NCBI RefSeq assembly: GCF_002220365.1
Contig: NZ_MTHB01000109.1
Location: 179,161-243,160 of the forward strand
From: Caballeronia sordidicola
GTDB taxonomy: Bacteria; Pseudomonadota; Gammaproteobacteria; Burkholderiales; Burkholderiaceae
Direction of reading: 5' to 3'
DNA: 64,000 nt
The translations under genes were made by a program, and so were the position numbers. The notes below the pieces were generated by a model, which searched no databases, had not been told where the DNA came from, and was given only the letters and a program-made list of their open reading frames with translations. Numbering within the stretch: position 1 is the first letter of the stretch; each line of letters begins with the position of its first letter. Below are positions 8,888 through 18,341 of this stretch, piece after piece.

Positions 8888-9175
8888 ATGCCCGCCTACG
8901 TCATTTTCATCCGCGAGAAAACACGCGACGCCGATCAGTTGGACCGTTACAAGGAAAAAGCGCAGCCCGTCTTCGCGAATCATCCCGTGACATTTCGCGC
9001 GTACAACGGCCGTCATGAAATACTCGAAGGTCCGAACGCGGAGGGCGTTTGGATCCTCGAATTCCCTTCATTCGATGCCGCCCGCGCGTGGTATCACGAC
9101 CCGGAGTATCAGGATGCATCAATGCACCGGTTCGTGGGTTCGGACTATCGGTGCATCCTGGTCGAAGGCATGTGA
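8888..9175 (+). CDS. DUF1330 family protein
   Basis: 95 residues matching the small DUF1330 family (dimeric alpha/beta-barrel fold): AYVIFIREKTRD at the start, Y-KA-P-F at 20-28, FRAYNGRHEILEG in the middle and the EFPSFDAARAWYHDPEYQ helix before the end. No enzymatic role is established for the family. It stands alone, divergent from the WYL regulator, a pairing common in Burkholderia-type genomes and consistent with direct regulation. Cytoplasmic; no signal peptide. Confidence 0.9.
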   Translation: MPAYVIFIREKTRDADQLDRYKEKAQPVFANHPVTFRAYNGRHEILEGPNAEGVWILEFPSFDAARAWYHDPEYQDASMHRFVGSDYRCILVEGM

Positions 9176-9364
9176 TTACCTGGCCGGGGCTGCGTTCATT
9201 GCGCCTCACGTTCCGATGGCGCTAAGCCACCATCCGAACCGCTTGCGCGTACACCGCTTGCCGCGTACACATGTGGCGACTACCTCGCTGACTTCTTCCT
9301 GGTGTCTCCGAGGCTTCATGCTCTCAAGTGCTGGCGTCTGCGGAAAAGCGATGCCTTTTCACAC

Positions 9365-11401
9365 CTACGTTGCCGAGGCAGTCACGATTGCCAGGCTTGG
9401 ACAATAGTGCGTTGCACTCAAGTACGGCGCTTGCTGTGAGCGGACACCAGAAGCGCTAGACGTCGGCGGATCGATAAACACTTGCGCGTTGTTCGATCCC
9501 GCGGGAGCGGTCAGCGTCATCGTCACCTTCCACCAGTTGCCCGATTTCACCGCGGTGAGCGACGTCGCCTGTCCAGAGCCCCATGTCCCTCGAACTATAG
9601 CGCCCGTATTCGTATTGAGAACCCACGCAAACTCGGAGCCGTTCGGGTCATCGGTCTGGATTGATCCGCCAGGAAAGACCGTCGCGTTCGTGGTAGCAAG
9701 GACATAGTCGGTGAAACTATATGATTGGCCGCCCTGAACCCTGATGATTTCGCGGATGTTCGAGACCGACGAGCCATTCGTACTGGTAACCGTTGCGGCC
9801 CCCCTGTTCACTCCCGAGATGTCAGTCGCAGGCACGGCGGTCCCGCCATTTTGTTGCGCCCATGCATCCGGTGTCGCGAGACTGAGTGGCGAATTGACCA
9901 GATTGTTTGCATAGCAGGCTGCCACGGCCTTATCGGCCGGCGGCCCATAAAAGCTTGCAATGCTCGCCTGGATTGCGTTATCGGTCGGGTCGGATGTCGC
10001 TTTGGTAATTACCGCTCCTTCGAAGAACTGTATAGGCGCAGCGCTACCGTCACCGCCTTCCCCGAGCGACAGACCGCCTTGCCATTGCCCGTTGAATGCA
10101 TGGCCCGCATCGTTGCCAAAGTTGAGCGCTTCCGGAGGCGCCTGGTCGTAGAGCGCCGTGAGTACATTCTGCGAGGCAGACCCGCCTTTGACAGCGAAGA
10201 TATTTGACGCGGCCACCGGCGAGTATTTGGAGAGCACCGTGACGAACTTCTCCTTCGGGGGCTGCGGCGGGCCGTAAAGATACACTCCCGCTTCTGCGTC
10301 GACGCCCGGCCAGTTGATGTCAAGTGCGTTGCATACGGGGTCCTTGACGTTTGGCGGCTGGCTCGAATTGCCGTCACAATATCCAAATACCGCCGCGTTG
10401 CCGTTCGAGAACGCCAGCGCGAACATTTCGCCTTCGACTTCTCCGTGTGCATAGGTACCGGGGTTAGCACTGCTCTCCATATTTCCGTAAGTCCCGCAGC
10501 AAGTGGAGGACTGGCTGTAGTGCGCTCCCGCCACCATATATTCGGCAATGTCCGAGTCGCCGATCGACTGGTTCACGGTGCCGAACCGGTTGCGATACGC
10601 CTGTCCTGCCAACGTACCCAAGGCCGGAATCTGGGCGCCTTGCAGCGGCACGAAGCCGAGCTTGGCGGGCGTACCGGGCAGCGCCGGCAAATCATTACCG
10701 ATCGATATCTGGTGGGTCGGCGACTGCGTGGTCAGCGGGGTTGGAGGCTGGAGAAGTTGAACGCTCAGTGTCCCACTGGTTCCTGGGAGCGTAATCGTCG
10801 CAAAGCCGTTGAGGACCGGGACAGTCGTCGCCTTCTGCGCCGCTGTGCTGGTGCTCGGAACGGTCAACGACTCTGTTCCATTCGCGTTGAGCGTGAGGGT
10901 GGCCGGCACATTGCCGAACGCGCCGCCCTTGAGAGGTGCAACCAGGTCGACCTGATCGTAAATGTAGGTAACGGAGCAGGTTGTATTGTTGCAGAACGAG
11001 TTTGCGCTTTTGACATTTGCCGAGCTGATCAGCGCGTGGTCGGCCCCATTCGGCAAGTTAGCCGACGTATAGGGATAGACGTCCAACGTTGTATTATCGG
11101 ACGCTCGTTGAACCTGGAACAGCGGGCCCCTGTAGTTCTTTGTCAGCAGGCGTGTCACGCTATGAGCCGCCGAGCACGGCGTGTTGGCTGTTGCGGCGGC
11201 GTCGCAAGGTAGAGGAGACGCCGTTGCCGCTTCCGCTGATGCACTGTCGTTCAGCTGGGCTGCAGCAGTTGCTGACGCACTTGAGTTCAACACGCCTGCG
11301 CCTTGAGATGCAGACGTGCCGCTACTATCTCCGTTACATGCGGCGAGCGCGACCGTCATCGCCAACAAAACAGAAATCAATCCAACTCCTCTGGACATCA
11401 T
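9365..11401 (-). CDS. GH54-like alpha-L-arabinofuranosidase lipoprotein
   Basis: 678 residues. The N-terminus is a lipoprotein signal with lipobox LAAC (Cys22), followed by a Ser/Ala-rich linker. Residues about 64-500 match the ArabFuran-catal (GH54) fold: PCSAAHSVTRLL, SFCNNTTCSVTYIYDQ, the vicinal Cys pair in STCCGTYGNMESS (301-302), EGEMFALAF and FVTVLSKYS. The equivalents of the fungal AbfB catalytic pair appear to be Glu370 in GVDAEAGVY and Asp451 in GEGGDGSAA, so it is probably active. Relative to fungal enzymes there is an insertion at about 155-255. The fungal C-terminal arabinose-binding CBM42 is replaced by a different beta-rich module (about 505-678). Start at the first of two ATGs after AGGAGG. 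It probably releases arabinofuranosyl residues from plant polymers at the cell surface. Confidence 0.8.
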   Translation of the reverse strand: MMSRGVGLISVLLAMTVALAACNGDSSGTSASQGAGVLNSSASATAAAQLNDSASAEAATASPLPCDAAATANTPCSAAHSVTRLLTKNYRGPLFQVQRASDNTTLDVYPYTSANLPNGADHALISSANVKSANSFCNNTTCSVTYIYDQVDLVAPLKGGAFGNVPATLTLNANGTESLTVPSTSTAAQKATTVPVLNGFATITLPGTSGTLSVQLLQPPTPLTTQSPTHQISIGNDLPALPGTPAKLGFVPLQGAQIPALGTLAGQAYRNRFGTVNQSIGDSDIAEYMVAGAHYSQSSTCCGTYGNMESSANPGTYAHGEVEGEMFALAFSNGNAAVFGYCDGNSSQPPNVKDPVCNALDINWPGVDAEAGVYLYGPPQPPKEKFVTVLSKYSPVAASNIFAVKGGSASQNVLTALYDQAPPEALNFGNDAGHAFNGQWQGGLSLGEGGDGSAAPIQFFEGAVITKATSDPTDNAIQASIASFYGPPADKAVAACYANNLVNSPLSLATPDAWAQQNGGTAVPATDISGVNRGAATVTSTNGSSVSNIREIIRVQGGQSYSFTDYVLATTNATVFPGGSIQTDDPNGSEFAWVLNTNTGAIVRGTWGSGQATSLTAVKSGNWWKVTMTLTAPAGSNNAQVFIDPPTSSASGVRSQQAPYLSATHYCPSLAIVTASAT

Positions 11402-12394
11402 GAACTCCTCCTATGAAACCATGCTTTTTGATTAGATCGAAAAATTTAGTTATACGAACGTATTTACTTACAATCAACACTGATCAAGCAGGTACTCTTC
11501 GGAACTGTCACTCACTCTTGGAGGGTTATCACATGCGCTGCAGAGCAACGCAACGCACCTCTGGTCCATGCTGCGCCTTCATCGCACGCTTTTTCGATCG
11601 CGATCCCGCACGGGTGCGACTCGTGGTCGAAAAAACTGCTCTCAGCCACGCCACGCTCGAAATTTGAAGTTGATCGTTTGATAGACAACACAGATGCCAG
11701 CAAGCTGCTCGACGTACGGGCTGTCGAACCGCACTGGCGGTCCGTCACGCGGGGTCTTGCGACGGCTCGCGAAAATGGTTGCATCGTTGTCGCTGGCGGT
11801 GGTGGCTAGGACACGAGGCTAGCGGCCACCAGCATCACTACCACCCGTTGCAGCGCTCTGAGATTCGCCATGCTCGTCTCCATTGTCATTGCGTCGATTG
11901 TCTGCCCAACGCGGACAGCAGCCGATGCCGCGAGGCGGTACGGCAGGCTCGCCAGGTAATAATATTAATACATAATATTACTTCGACATCTCAGTATATT
12001 CCCGCATGTCTGCGCGATAGAAATTGAACAATGACACTTACCACAAGCGATATACACAAGCAAAAGCGTGCGTAGGTAATATTATTGCTAATTCGGATTG
12101 TAATAAAACGGCGAGATACTAGTCGAGCGCTCGTCCGTCAGCATGATTGAATATGCGAGATAACCAAAGCATTCCTAATCAAAATTTTCGAGAACCGCGT
12201 CAGGCGTACGACGCACTGAACACGATCCTTTTTCCGGTCCGATCCAGTTATGTGGCCACATGCTGGAAGCACGCTACGCCACCAAGAATGACTGCTGTAT
12301 TTCGGAAGCTGCCGTCTGCCGGAATGGGCGACGAACGGCAGGATCAGGTTCGAAATCAGTCAAGAACGTCAAACAGCATGGAAGCGGGATTTCC
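11402..12394. other. About 1 kb gene-poor AT-rich region
   Basis: No convincing gene on either strand. It contains AT-rich blocks (around 11957-11985 and 12075-12110 with repeated AATATTA motifs), far below the GC of the flanks, and short disconnected frames without ribosome sites. It separates the arabinofuranosidase promoter from the 3' end of the hydrolase gene. Likely acquired or decaying DNA; it could also hold an unrecognised RNA. Confidence 0.4.
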
Positions 12395-13378
12395 CTATCG
12401 CAGCTTTGCCTGCAAAAACCGCACTACTTCCGCGTTGAATTGTTCATGGAACATCGCGCGGTCGAAGCCTGGTTGGCTGTTGCAGACGTCTGGCATCTTC
12501 CGGGACAGACGCGCACTGCAGGGCGGCAGAAAGTCGTAGTGCCCGGCGTTGGCGATCACGTGATATTCGGGCGCTCGAGGCAGGTCGGCGCGTACCGCCT
12601 CCTCATAGTAGGGGTGGGGCTGATGACGGTCGTCGGCGGCTCGCCAGAGCTGGATCGGAGCGCGCACGCGGCTCAATCCCGCGCGTCCGAAGGTGAAGCC
12701 GAACGCCGGCGCGGCGATGACCACGGCCTTGATCCGCGGATCGTGAATCCAGGCGCCCGCGGGAATCTCCGTGCCCGAGCGAGGATCGACGCCTGCGTGC
12801 TTCAGTGCCTCGCACAAGTCATGATCCGGGTGGGCCTCGCAATACGGACCGATCTTCGAAAGGTCCGGAATCCCGCCTGCGGCCACGAGCACGGTAAACC
12901 CACCATTGGAAAAACCGAACGCGCCGACGCGGCCCGCATTCAGCCGCGCATGCGAAGGCCATTCGTCAAGCATGTAGTCCACCAGTTGGCGAAGCTGGGC
13001 GGGACGGCGCCACAGTTGCAAGACCCGGCTCTGATCGTTGAATGTGTCGCCGACGTGACTGACCGCTGCCACCACGAAGCCCGCGTGTGCGAGGGCGAGA
13101 GCCGTGTCGTAATGACCGTCGTACCATCCGCCACCGCCATGCGACATCACGATAAGCGGCAGGCCACGGCCTTCGACCGGACCGCCCTGCGCGACAGTCT
13201 GGGTGGAATCTCCCAAGGAATGCGGTGTCGCCATTGCGTTAGTCGGATACCAGATCCCGGCCGTTAGCGGCGGCTGCGTGCCATTCGCTATCCTGACCTC
13301 TTCGAATCCGACATCAGCGGCAATGGCTGGCGCGGCAAGCAGGAAAAAAAACGTGATGATCACGGCGACGAGTCTCAC
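12395..13378 (-). CDS. Secreted alpha/beta hydrolase (dienelactone/PAF-acetylhydrolase-like)
   Basis: 327 residues with a clear signal peptide (residues 1-20, cut after AAPAIA). The alpha/beta-hydrolase signatures are present: oxyanion motif VMSHGGGGW (about 78-85), nucleophile elbow GFSNGG with Ser157, a possible acid in WRAADDRH, and the catalytic His in NAGHYDFL. Extra Cys residues (Y-C-E, D-L-C-E, PPC, DVC) suggest disulfides, in line with periplasmic location. Start is GTG 13378 with AGGAG seven bases upstream. Substrate unknown; relatives are annotated as dienelactone hydrolases or platelet-activating-factor acetylhydrolase-like esterases. Confidence 0.85.
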   Translation of the reverse strand: MRLVAVIITFFFLLAAPAIAADVGFEEVRIANGTQPPLTAGIWYPTNAMATPHSLGDSTQTVAQGGPVEGRGLPLIVMSHGGGGWYDGHYDTALALAHAGFVVAAVSHVGDTFNDQSRVLQLWRRPAQLRQLVDYMLDEWPSHARLNAGRVGAFGFSNGGFTVLVAAGGIPDLSKIGPYCEAHPDHDLCEALKHAGVDPRSGTEIPAGAWIHDPRIKAVVIAAPAFGFTFGRAGLSRVRAPIQLWRAADDRHQPHPYYEEAVRADLPRAPEYHVIANAGHYDFLPPCSARLSRKMPDVCNSQPGFDRAMFHEQFNAEVVRFLQAKLR

Positions 13379-13493
13379 GGGCGTCTCCTTTTTTGTCGTC
13401 GCCCAGATCGTACGATATTCAGTGCGCGCGGCAAACCCGGTTGCATCCCCACGTTCGCAAGCTGTTCACTGATATCTCACTCTCAACGTGCCA

Positions 13494-14546
13494 CTACCCG
13501 TCCACCGCGTTCAACACCAGCCCGAAAAACTCATTGGCGTGAGCGGAATTCAGCCAGCGGACCACCACCGCCATCTTTCGCTCGGGTTCGATCCACGTGA
13601 ACGAACTACCCGCGCCAATTGCAAAGTAGCTCGACGCCGGCACGCTCGGAAACACGCGGCGTTCGTGATTGAGCCACACCAGATAACCATAGTAAGGCGC
13701 AAGCGCGCAAGGCGTTCTCATACGCGCCAGCCATTCACTCGAGATGATCCGGCGCCCGTCCACCATTCCATCATCGACAAAAAGACGAGCCACCTTGAGC
13801 TGATCGTTCGCGCTGATCGACAGCCCCCCGCCCCAGTGCGTTCCGCCCGGAACTGACTGCATGCGTTGCCCGTTGAGATCGACCCACGCATTGTCATACC
13901 CCACCCATTGCCAGTCTTCACTGGCCCCAAGCGGCTGCATGATCGCCTCGCGAAATATCTCCGGCAGCGGCCGGCCAAACAAATGCAGCAGCGCCAGTGA
14001 GAACTGGTTGATGCGGACGTCGTTGTATTCCCAGTACGTTCCAGGTGCCTGCACCCTTCGAAGGTCGCCCTTCTTGCCATCGGGCGCGCGGCCGAATGTC
14101 ACCGCGCGAAAGTGGTCCGCCTGGTCCGACAGTCCGAAACACTCACCTCGCCATTCACTGGTTTGTTGAAGCAGATGCGCCCAGGTAATGCGGGCATTGT
14201 GCTCATCATCGAATCCGATACCCGGTACGCGTATATGCACCGGCTCGCTCACGTTCGGCAGCAAGCCCCGATCAAACGCCACGCCGGCCAGCAAGGCGAG
14301 GTAGGTCTTGGCAATGCTAAACGTCAAGTCGGCGCGATCAGGCTCCCCCCATGTAGTGAGCACTTGGCCATCGACGGAGATGGCACCGGAAACCGGACCG
14401 CGGTCATGCACAGGACCCAGCAGCCGGTTCCACGGCGGCGGATCGTTCACATGTACGCCCCAGGCGCCATCCACATTGCGGTCCCAGAGGCTTTCATGAT
14501 CTATCGAGAACTGTATGGCTTGCTGCAAATCCTTCATTTCGGTCAT
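13494..14546 (-). CDS. Serine beta-lactamase/esterase-family hydrolase
   Basis: About 350 residues of the class C beta-lactamase/penicillin-binding (S12) fold. The nucleophile motif SIAK (Ser77, Lys80) and a YND tyrosine motif near residue 174 are visible; the third motif is probably in the SSFTWIEPERK area. No signal peptide, so it is probably cytoplasmic and more likely an esterase or amidase than a true beta-lactamase. ATG 14546 is preferred; a TTG at 14564 just after the upstream stop is possible. It is the third gene of the operon with the M20 peptidase and the MHS transporter, 22 bases after the latter, which suggests work on the same imported compound. Confidence 0.8.
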   Translation of the reverse strand: MTEMKDLQQAIQFSIDHESLWDRNVDGAWGVHVNDPPPWNRLLGPVHDRGPVSGAISVDGQVLTTWGEPDRADLTFSIAKTYLALLAGVAFDRGLLPNVSEPVHIRVPGIGFDDEHNARITWAHLLQQTSEWRGECFGLSDQADHFRAVTFGRAPDGKKGDLRRVQAPGTYWEYNDVRINQFSLALLHLFGRPLPEIFREAIMQPLGASEDWQWVGYDNAWVDLNGQRMQSVPGGTHWGGGLSISANDQLKVARLFVDDGMVDGRRIISSEWLARMRTPCALAPYYGYLVWLNHERRVFPSVPASSYFAIGAGSSFTWIEPERKMAVVVRWLNSAHANEFFGLVLNAVDG

Positions 14547-14568
14547 GTCCAATTGTTCATCCAACGGT

Positions 14569-15855
14569 TCAATGCACTTTCAGGCGCGTTCGCGCCCACA
14601 GCAGCGTGAAGAGACTGATGATGGCCGCGAGCATCAGATAGAGGCCGGGCGCCAGGTTATTGCCGGTCACCGCGATCAGCGAAGCGACCGCAAGCGGTGT
14701 GAAACCGCCGAAGACCGTAGTGCCAACGTTGTAGCCCACTGCCATGCCGGTGGTCCGCGTACGGACCGGAAACAGGTCCGACATCAACGCGGGAATGGGC
14801 GCGAAATAGATGGCCTTGAGTACGGCAACCCAGATGATCGCGGCGAGCAACGTCAGTAGCGAGGGATGCGCGTTCATGAACATGAACGCCGGATAGATGG
14901 TCAAGAAAAACACTGATCCAGCGCCCAGCATGATGCGGGTGCGGCCCACTTTGTCGGACCAATGGCCGACCACCGGCGTCAGGACCATGACGATAAAACC
15001 CGCCGCCAGCGTCGCAATAAATCCATACGACGGCGCAAGCCCCAGTTGCCTGGTTGCATACGTCGGCATGTAGAGCAGCATGTAATTGGCGGTGGTCGTC
15101 AGCACCAGCGAACCGATGCACACCAGCAATCGTTCCTTCTGCGTGGCCATCACTTCACGAATGGGCGAAGCGGAGCGTTCCGTGCGTTCGAACTCCGGCG
15201 TTTCATCGACATGGCGGCGGATATACCAACCCACCGGGCCAATCGAGAGGCCGAAGAGGAACGGGATGCGCCAACCCCAGCCTTCGAGTTGCGCCGGCGT
15301 GAGCGTGCTAGTCAGCACCGCGCCGAACGCCGATGCAACCAGTACGCTTGCTCCCTGGCTCGCGAACTGCCAGCTCGCCATGAAACCGCTGCGCGCGGGC
15401 GCATGCTCGGTGAGGAAAGCCGTCGAACTGCCGAACTCACCACCCGCCGAGAATCCCTGCAACACCCGCGACGCGAAGATGCCGATGGGCGCGAGTAAGC
15501 CAATGGTCGCGTAGCCGGGCATCAGCGCGACCATGCCGGTTCCAAGCGTCATCATGGCAATGGAGAGTGTTAGTGACGCCTTGCGGCCCTTGCGGTCGCT
15601 ATACGAGCCCAGCACGAACGCGCCCACCGGACGCGCGAGATACGAGAGCGCGAAAGTGCCGAGCGTCAGCAGCAACGACACCGTTTTATCGGTGGTCGGA
15701 AAGAACAGTTTCGATAACGTCGACGCGAAATAACCATAGACCACGAGATCGTAGAACTCGAGCGCATTGCCTATCGATGTCGCGGCAATCAGCTTGTAGA
15801 TGCTGGCATGTCGCTGTGCGCCGGGCAAAACGGTGGTGGCGGATTCCGTGCTCAT
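14569..15855 (-). CDS. MFS transporter, metabolite:H+ symporter (MHS) family
   Basis: 428 residues and about 12 membrane helices. The MHS hallmarks are IGNALEFYDLVVYGYFA in helix 1, the loop GSYSDRKGRKASL (helix 2-3), RVLQGFSAGGEFGSS in helix 4 and a second cytoplasmic GHWSDKVGRTR loop. MHS carriers bring in dicarboxylates, citrate, proline/betaine or aromatic acids with protons. Its ATG overlaps the stop of the M20 peptidase gene by four bases, so the two are translationally coupled, and the peptidase product or substrate is probably what it imports. Confidence 0.9.
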   Translation of the reverse strand: MSTESATTVLPGAQRHASIYKLIAATSIGNALEFYDLVVYGYFASTLSKLFFPTTDKTVSLLLTLGTFALSYLARPVGAFVLGSYSDRKGRKASLTLSIAMMTLGTGMVALMPGYATIGLLAPIGIFASRVLQGFSAGGEFGSSTAFLTEHAPARSGFMASWQFASQGASVLVASAFGAVLTSTLTPAQLEGWGWRIPFLFGLSIGPVGWYIRRHVDETPEFERTERSASPIREVMATQKERLLVCIGSLVLTTTANYMLLYMPTYATRQLGLAPSYGFIATLAAGFIVMVLTPVVGHWSDKVGRTRIMLGAGSVFFLTIYPAFMFMNAHPSLLTLLAAIIWVAVLKAIYFAPIPALMSDLFPVRTRTTGMAVGYNVGTTVFGGFTPLAVASLIAVTGNNLAPGLYLMLAAIISLFTLLWARTRLKVH

Positions 15856-17267
15856 CGGGCGCTCCTCCGCTCGAAGGCGGGGTACTCAGATCCACCGGGT
15901 TGGCCCAGATCCCAGAACAGCCCAGCCATGATGCGCAGACCCTCTCGCACGACCGGTCCAAGCAAATGCTCGTCGGGTGCGTGCTGCGAACAGCCGGGAT
16001 ACGAATGCGGCACCCATAGCGTGGGCATGCCGAGGATGTCCGCGAAGACATCATTGGGCAGCGTACCGCCAAGGTTCGGCAGGAGCACGGGCGCCCGCCC
16101 GGTGGTCTGCTTGAGCGAGCGCACGGCCCACTGCACCCAGGGGTTGTCAGGGTCCACGCGCGTGGCCGGCGTGCCCCGGTCCACCTCGACGCGAACCCTC
16201 TCGAAGCCCCGTTCATCCAGATGGCGACGCACGATCTGCTCGAGATTTTTCCAGTCCGTTCCGACCACGAAGCGGATCTGCATGTAGGCAAACGCGTGCG
16301 GCGGGATTGCATTGACCGGCTTCTCGGGATTGCCGGTCCGGAACGCCAGTACCTCCATGTTGTTCCAGCCGAATACACGTTCAGCCGGCGTGAGGCCGGG
16401 TTCACCATAATCAGTGTCGACTTCCGGCTCGCCCGGATTGCCGCCAACGCTAATGCCCTCCAGCGCACGCCGCACCGCTTGCGGTACTTCCGGTGGTCTG
16501 AGACCTTCAACAAGGATGCGCCCGTTGGCATCGACCATCGACGCAATCGCGCTGGCCAGCACCACGCCGGGATTGCGCAACAAGCCGCCCCAGTTGCCCG
16601 AATGATGGCCGCCTTCGCGCAGGTTCACATCGAGCTTGAAGTTCACCACGCCGCGGGAACCGAGAAAGATCGTTGGGTGCGCGGCGCCCAGGCGCGGGCC
16701 ATCGGACGCGATCAATACGTCAGCGCTCAATTCGTCGCGAAGCGTCTCGCACACCGCATGCAGGCCGGGCGAGCCCACTTCTTCGCCGGTTTCGACCAGC
16801 AGTTTCAAATTGAAACCGAGCCTGCCGCCGCGTGCATTGAGCACGGCCTTGAGCGCGGCCAGGTTGATGCTGTGCTGGCCTTTGTTGTCGGCGGTGCCGC
16901 GGCCGTACCAGTGATCCCCTGCAACGGTGACTTGCCACGGTGACAACCCATCGCGCCACTGCGCGTCGTAGCCCCGTACAACGTCTCCATGGCCGTAGGT
17001 CAGGACCGTCGGCAGGTCATCGCTTTCGTGACGATGCGCGATCAGGAACGGCCCTGCGCCCTTCGCGGGGTTGTCGACCAGCCTGGAGGTGAAGCCGAGT
17101 TCGGCCAGCACAGGCGCGATCTCTTCGTTGAGATACGCGATTAACAACGGACCGCTTTCAGGCTCCTGGCTCTCCGTTCGCATTGCCACGCGGCGGCGCA
17201 GGTCTTCGAGAAAAACGCCGGAATCGTACAGATCGGCTGCAGCTTGAATAGCGGACTCGCGTGTCAC
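15852..17267 (-). CDS. M20-family metallopeptidase/deacylase
   Basis: 471 residues. The di-metal site of the M20 family (ArgE/DapE/carboxypeptidase G2) is complete: LTYGHGDVV (His), GRGTADNKGQ (bridging Asp), ETGEEVGSPG (Glu-Glu), ASDGPR (Asp) and HSYPGCSQHAPDEH (His). A lid/dimerisation domain is at about residues 215-335. It hydrolyses a peptide or N-acyl amino-acid bond in the cytoplasm. The start is GTG 17267; it is the first gene of the operon with the MHS transporter and serine hydrolase, divergent from a LysR gene 152 bases away that likely controls it. Confidence 0.9.
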   Translation of the reverse strand: MTRESAIQAAADLYDSGVFLEDLRRRVAMRTESQEPESGPLLIAYLNEEIAPVLAELGFTSRLVDNPAKGAGPFLIAHRHESDDLPTVLTYGHGDVVRGYDAQWRDGLSPWQVTVAGDHWYGRGTADNKGQHSINLAALKAVLNARGGRLGFNLKLLVETGEEVGSPGLHAVCETLRDELSADVLIASDGPRLGAAHPTIFLGSRGVVNFKLDVNLREGGHHSGNWGGLLRNPGVVLASAIASMVDANGRILVEGLRPPEVPQAVRRALEGISVGGNPGEPEVDTDYGEPGLTPAERVFGWNNMEVLAFRTGNPEKPVNAIPPHAFAYMQIRFVVGTDWKNLEQIVRRHLDERGFERVRVEVDRGTPATRVDPDNPWVQWAVRSLKQTTGRAPVLLPNLGGTLPNDVFADILGMPTLWVPHSYPGCSQHAPDEHLLGPVVREGLRIMAGLFWDLGQPGGSEYPAFERRSAR

Positions 17268-17419
17268 TTATTTATCTCCGATGAAGCATGCCAAAGGCGA
17301 TGAGACTTCTAATCCGGGAAATCGATGACGCGATCTTGATACCGCCGATATTTATGGACAATGACAATATTTGGCACTTTCCGTTGCCGAAAAGGCAAAG
17401 CTCCCACGAGGCATGCATC

Positions 17420-18325
17420 ATGCAAACCACCGCGCTGCGTTATTTCCTTGAGGTCGCCCGAAGCGGTTCGCTAAGCCGTGCGTCCGAGCGGCTGTTCGTC
17501 GCCGTATCGGCACTGAGCCGCCAGATTGCAAAGCTGGAGGATGAGATGGGCGTGCCGCTGTTCGAGCGGCGGCCACGAGGCATGGTGCTGAGCGAGGCAG
17601 GACGCCTCCTGGCCGCGCATGCGCATCGCAGCCTGATGGAGCAGGATCGGGTGACCGAGGAGATTCGCGGCCTGACGACGGATCGTCGCGCCACGATCCG
17701 CGTATCGAGTTCGGAAGGGGTCGCCCGGGATTTCCTGCCGCAGGTGTTCGTGCACTTCCTGAAGACCTGGCCAGCGGCGCATTTTCAACTTGATGTGGAT
17801 GGGCCGTCCGAAGCCACGCAGCGAGTGCGTGACGGTACCGCCGACATTGCCGTGTGTTTCAGCGTCGCGCCTGAGAAGGACGTCAACGTGCACTACGCGC
17901 AGCGAGCGCCGATCTTTGCACTGGTCGCACGGGACCATCCCCTCGCGCAGCAGAAGTCCGTGTCGCTTGCCGACCTGAAACCATGGCCGCTTGCGATCTA
18001 TCACGAGGGCGTAATCGTCAGACAATTATTCGATATCGCCTGCAGCCTGGAAGGCCTGAGCTTCGAGCCCGTGTTCGTGAGCAACTATGGCAGCGCCCTG
18101 CAGACCTTCGTGCAGCAAACCAAAGCGGTCACGCTGGTCGGTTACCTGACGGTTCGCAGCCGCCTGAAGCCGGACAATCTCGCTGCTGTGCCTATCAGCA
18201 ATCCTGAGTTGCATCAGCGGACACTTCAGGTTCAAACCATGGCCGGGCGTACCTTACCCAAGGCCGTGAACGCGTTTCTCGAACTGCTGATAACCGCGAT
18301 TCAAGATCCTTCATGTCTCGACTGA
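17420..18325 (+). CDS. LysR-family transcriptional regulator
   Basis: 301 residues. The N-terminal winged HTH (ALRYFLEVARSGSLSRASERL, then LSRQIAKLEDEMGVPLFER) is typical LysR, followed by the two-lobe effector domain. An upstream in-frame start at 17288 exists, but ATG 17420 gives the canonical LysR N-terminus and has GAGG nine bases before it. It is divergent from the M20/MHS/hydrolase operon, the standard layout for an activator of that operon. Its 3' end meets the 3' end of the glutamate-synthase module gene with 16 bases between. Confidence 0.92.
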   Translation: MQTTALRYFLEVARSGSLSRASERLFVAVSALSRQIAKLEDEMGVPLFERRPRGMVLSEAGRLLAAHAHRSLMEQDRVTEEIRGLTTDRRATIRVSSSEGVARDFLPQVFVHFLKTWPAAHFQLDVDGPSEATQRVRDGTADIAVCFSVAPEKDVNVHYAQRAPIFALVARDHPLAQQKSVSLADLKPWPLAIYHEGVIVRQLFDIACSLEGLSFEPVFVSNYGSALQTFVQQTKAVTLVGYLTVRSRLKPDNLAAVPISNPELHQRTLQVQTMAGRTLPKAVNAFLELLITAIQDPSCLD

Positions 18326-18341
18326 TGCGCTCTGTTTCTAT

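Noticed and set aside
10445..11212. 255-codon plus-strand frame opposite the arabinofuranosidase
   Set aside because: Arg-rich antisense shadow of a high-GC gene; the minus strand has the GH54 motifs and lipoprotein signal.
11512..11784. 90-codon minus-strand frame in the 1-kb AT-rich gap
   Set aside because: Composition resembles random translation and no start signal is present.
12260..13267. 335-codon plus-strand frame opposite the secreted hydrolase
   Set aside because: No domain, and it is antisense to a complete alpha/beta hydrolase with signal peptide and catalytic motifs.
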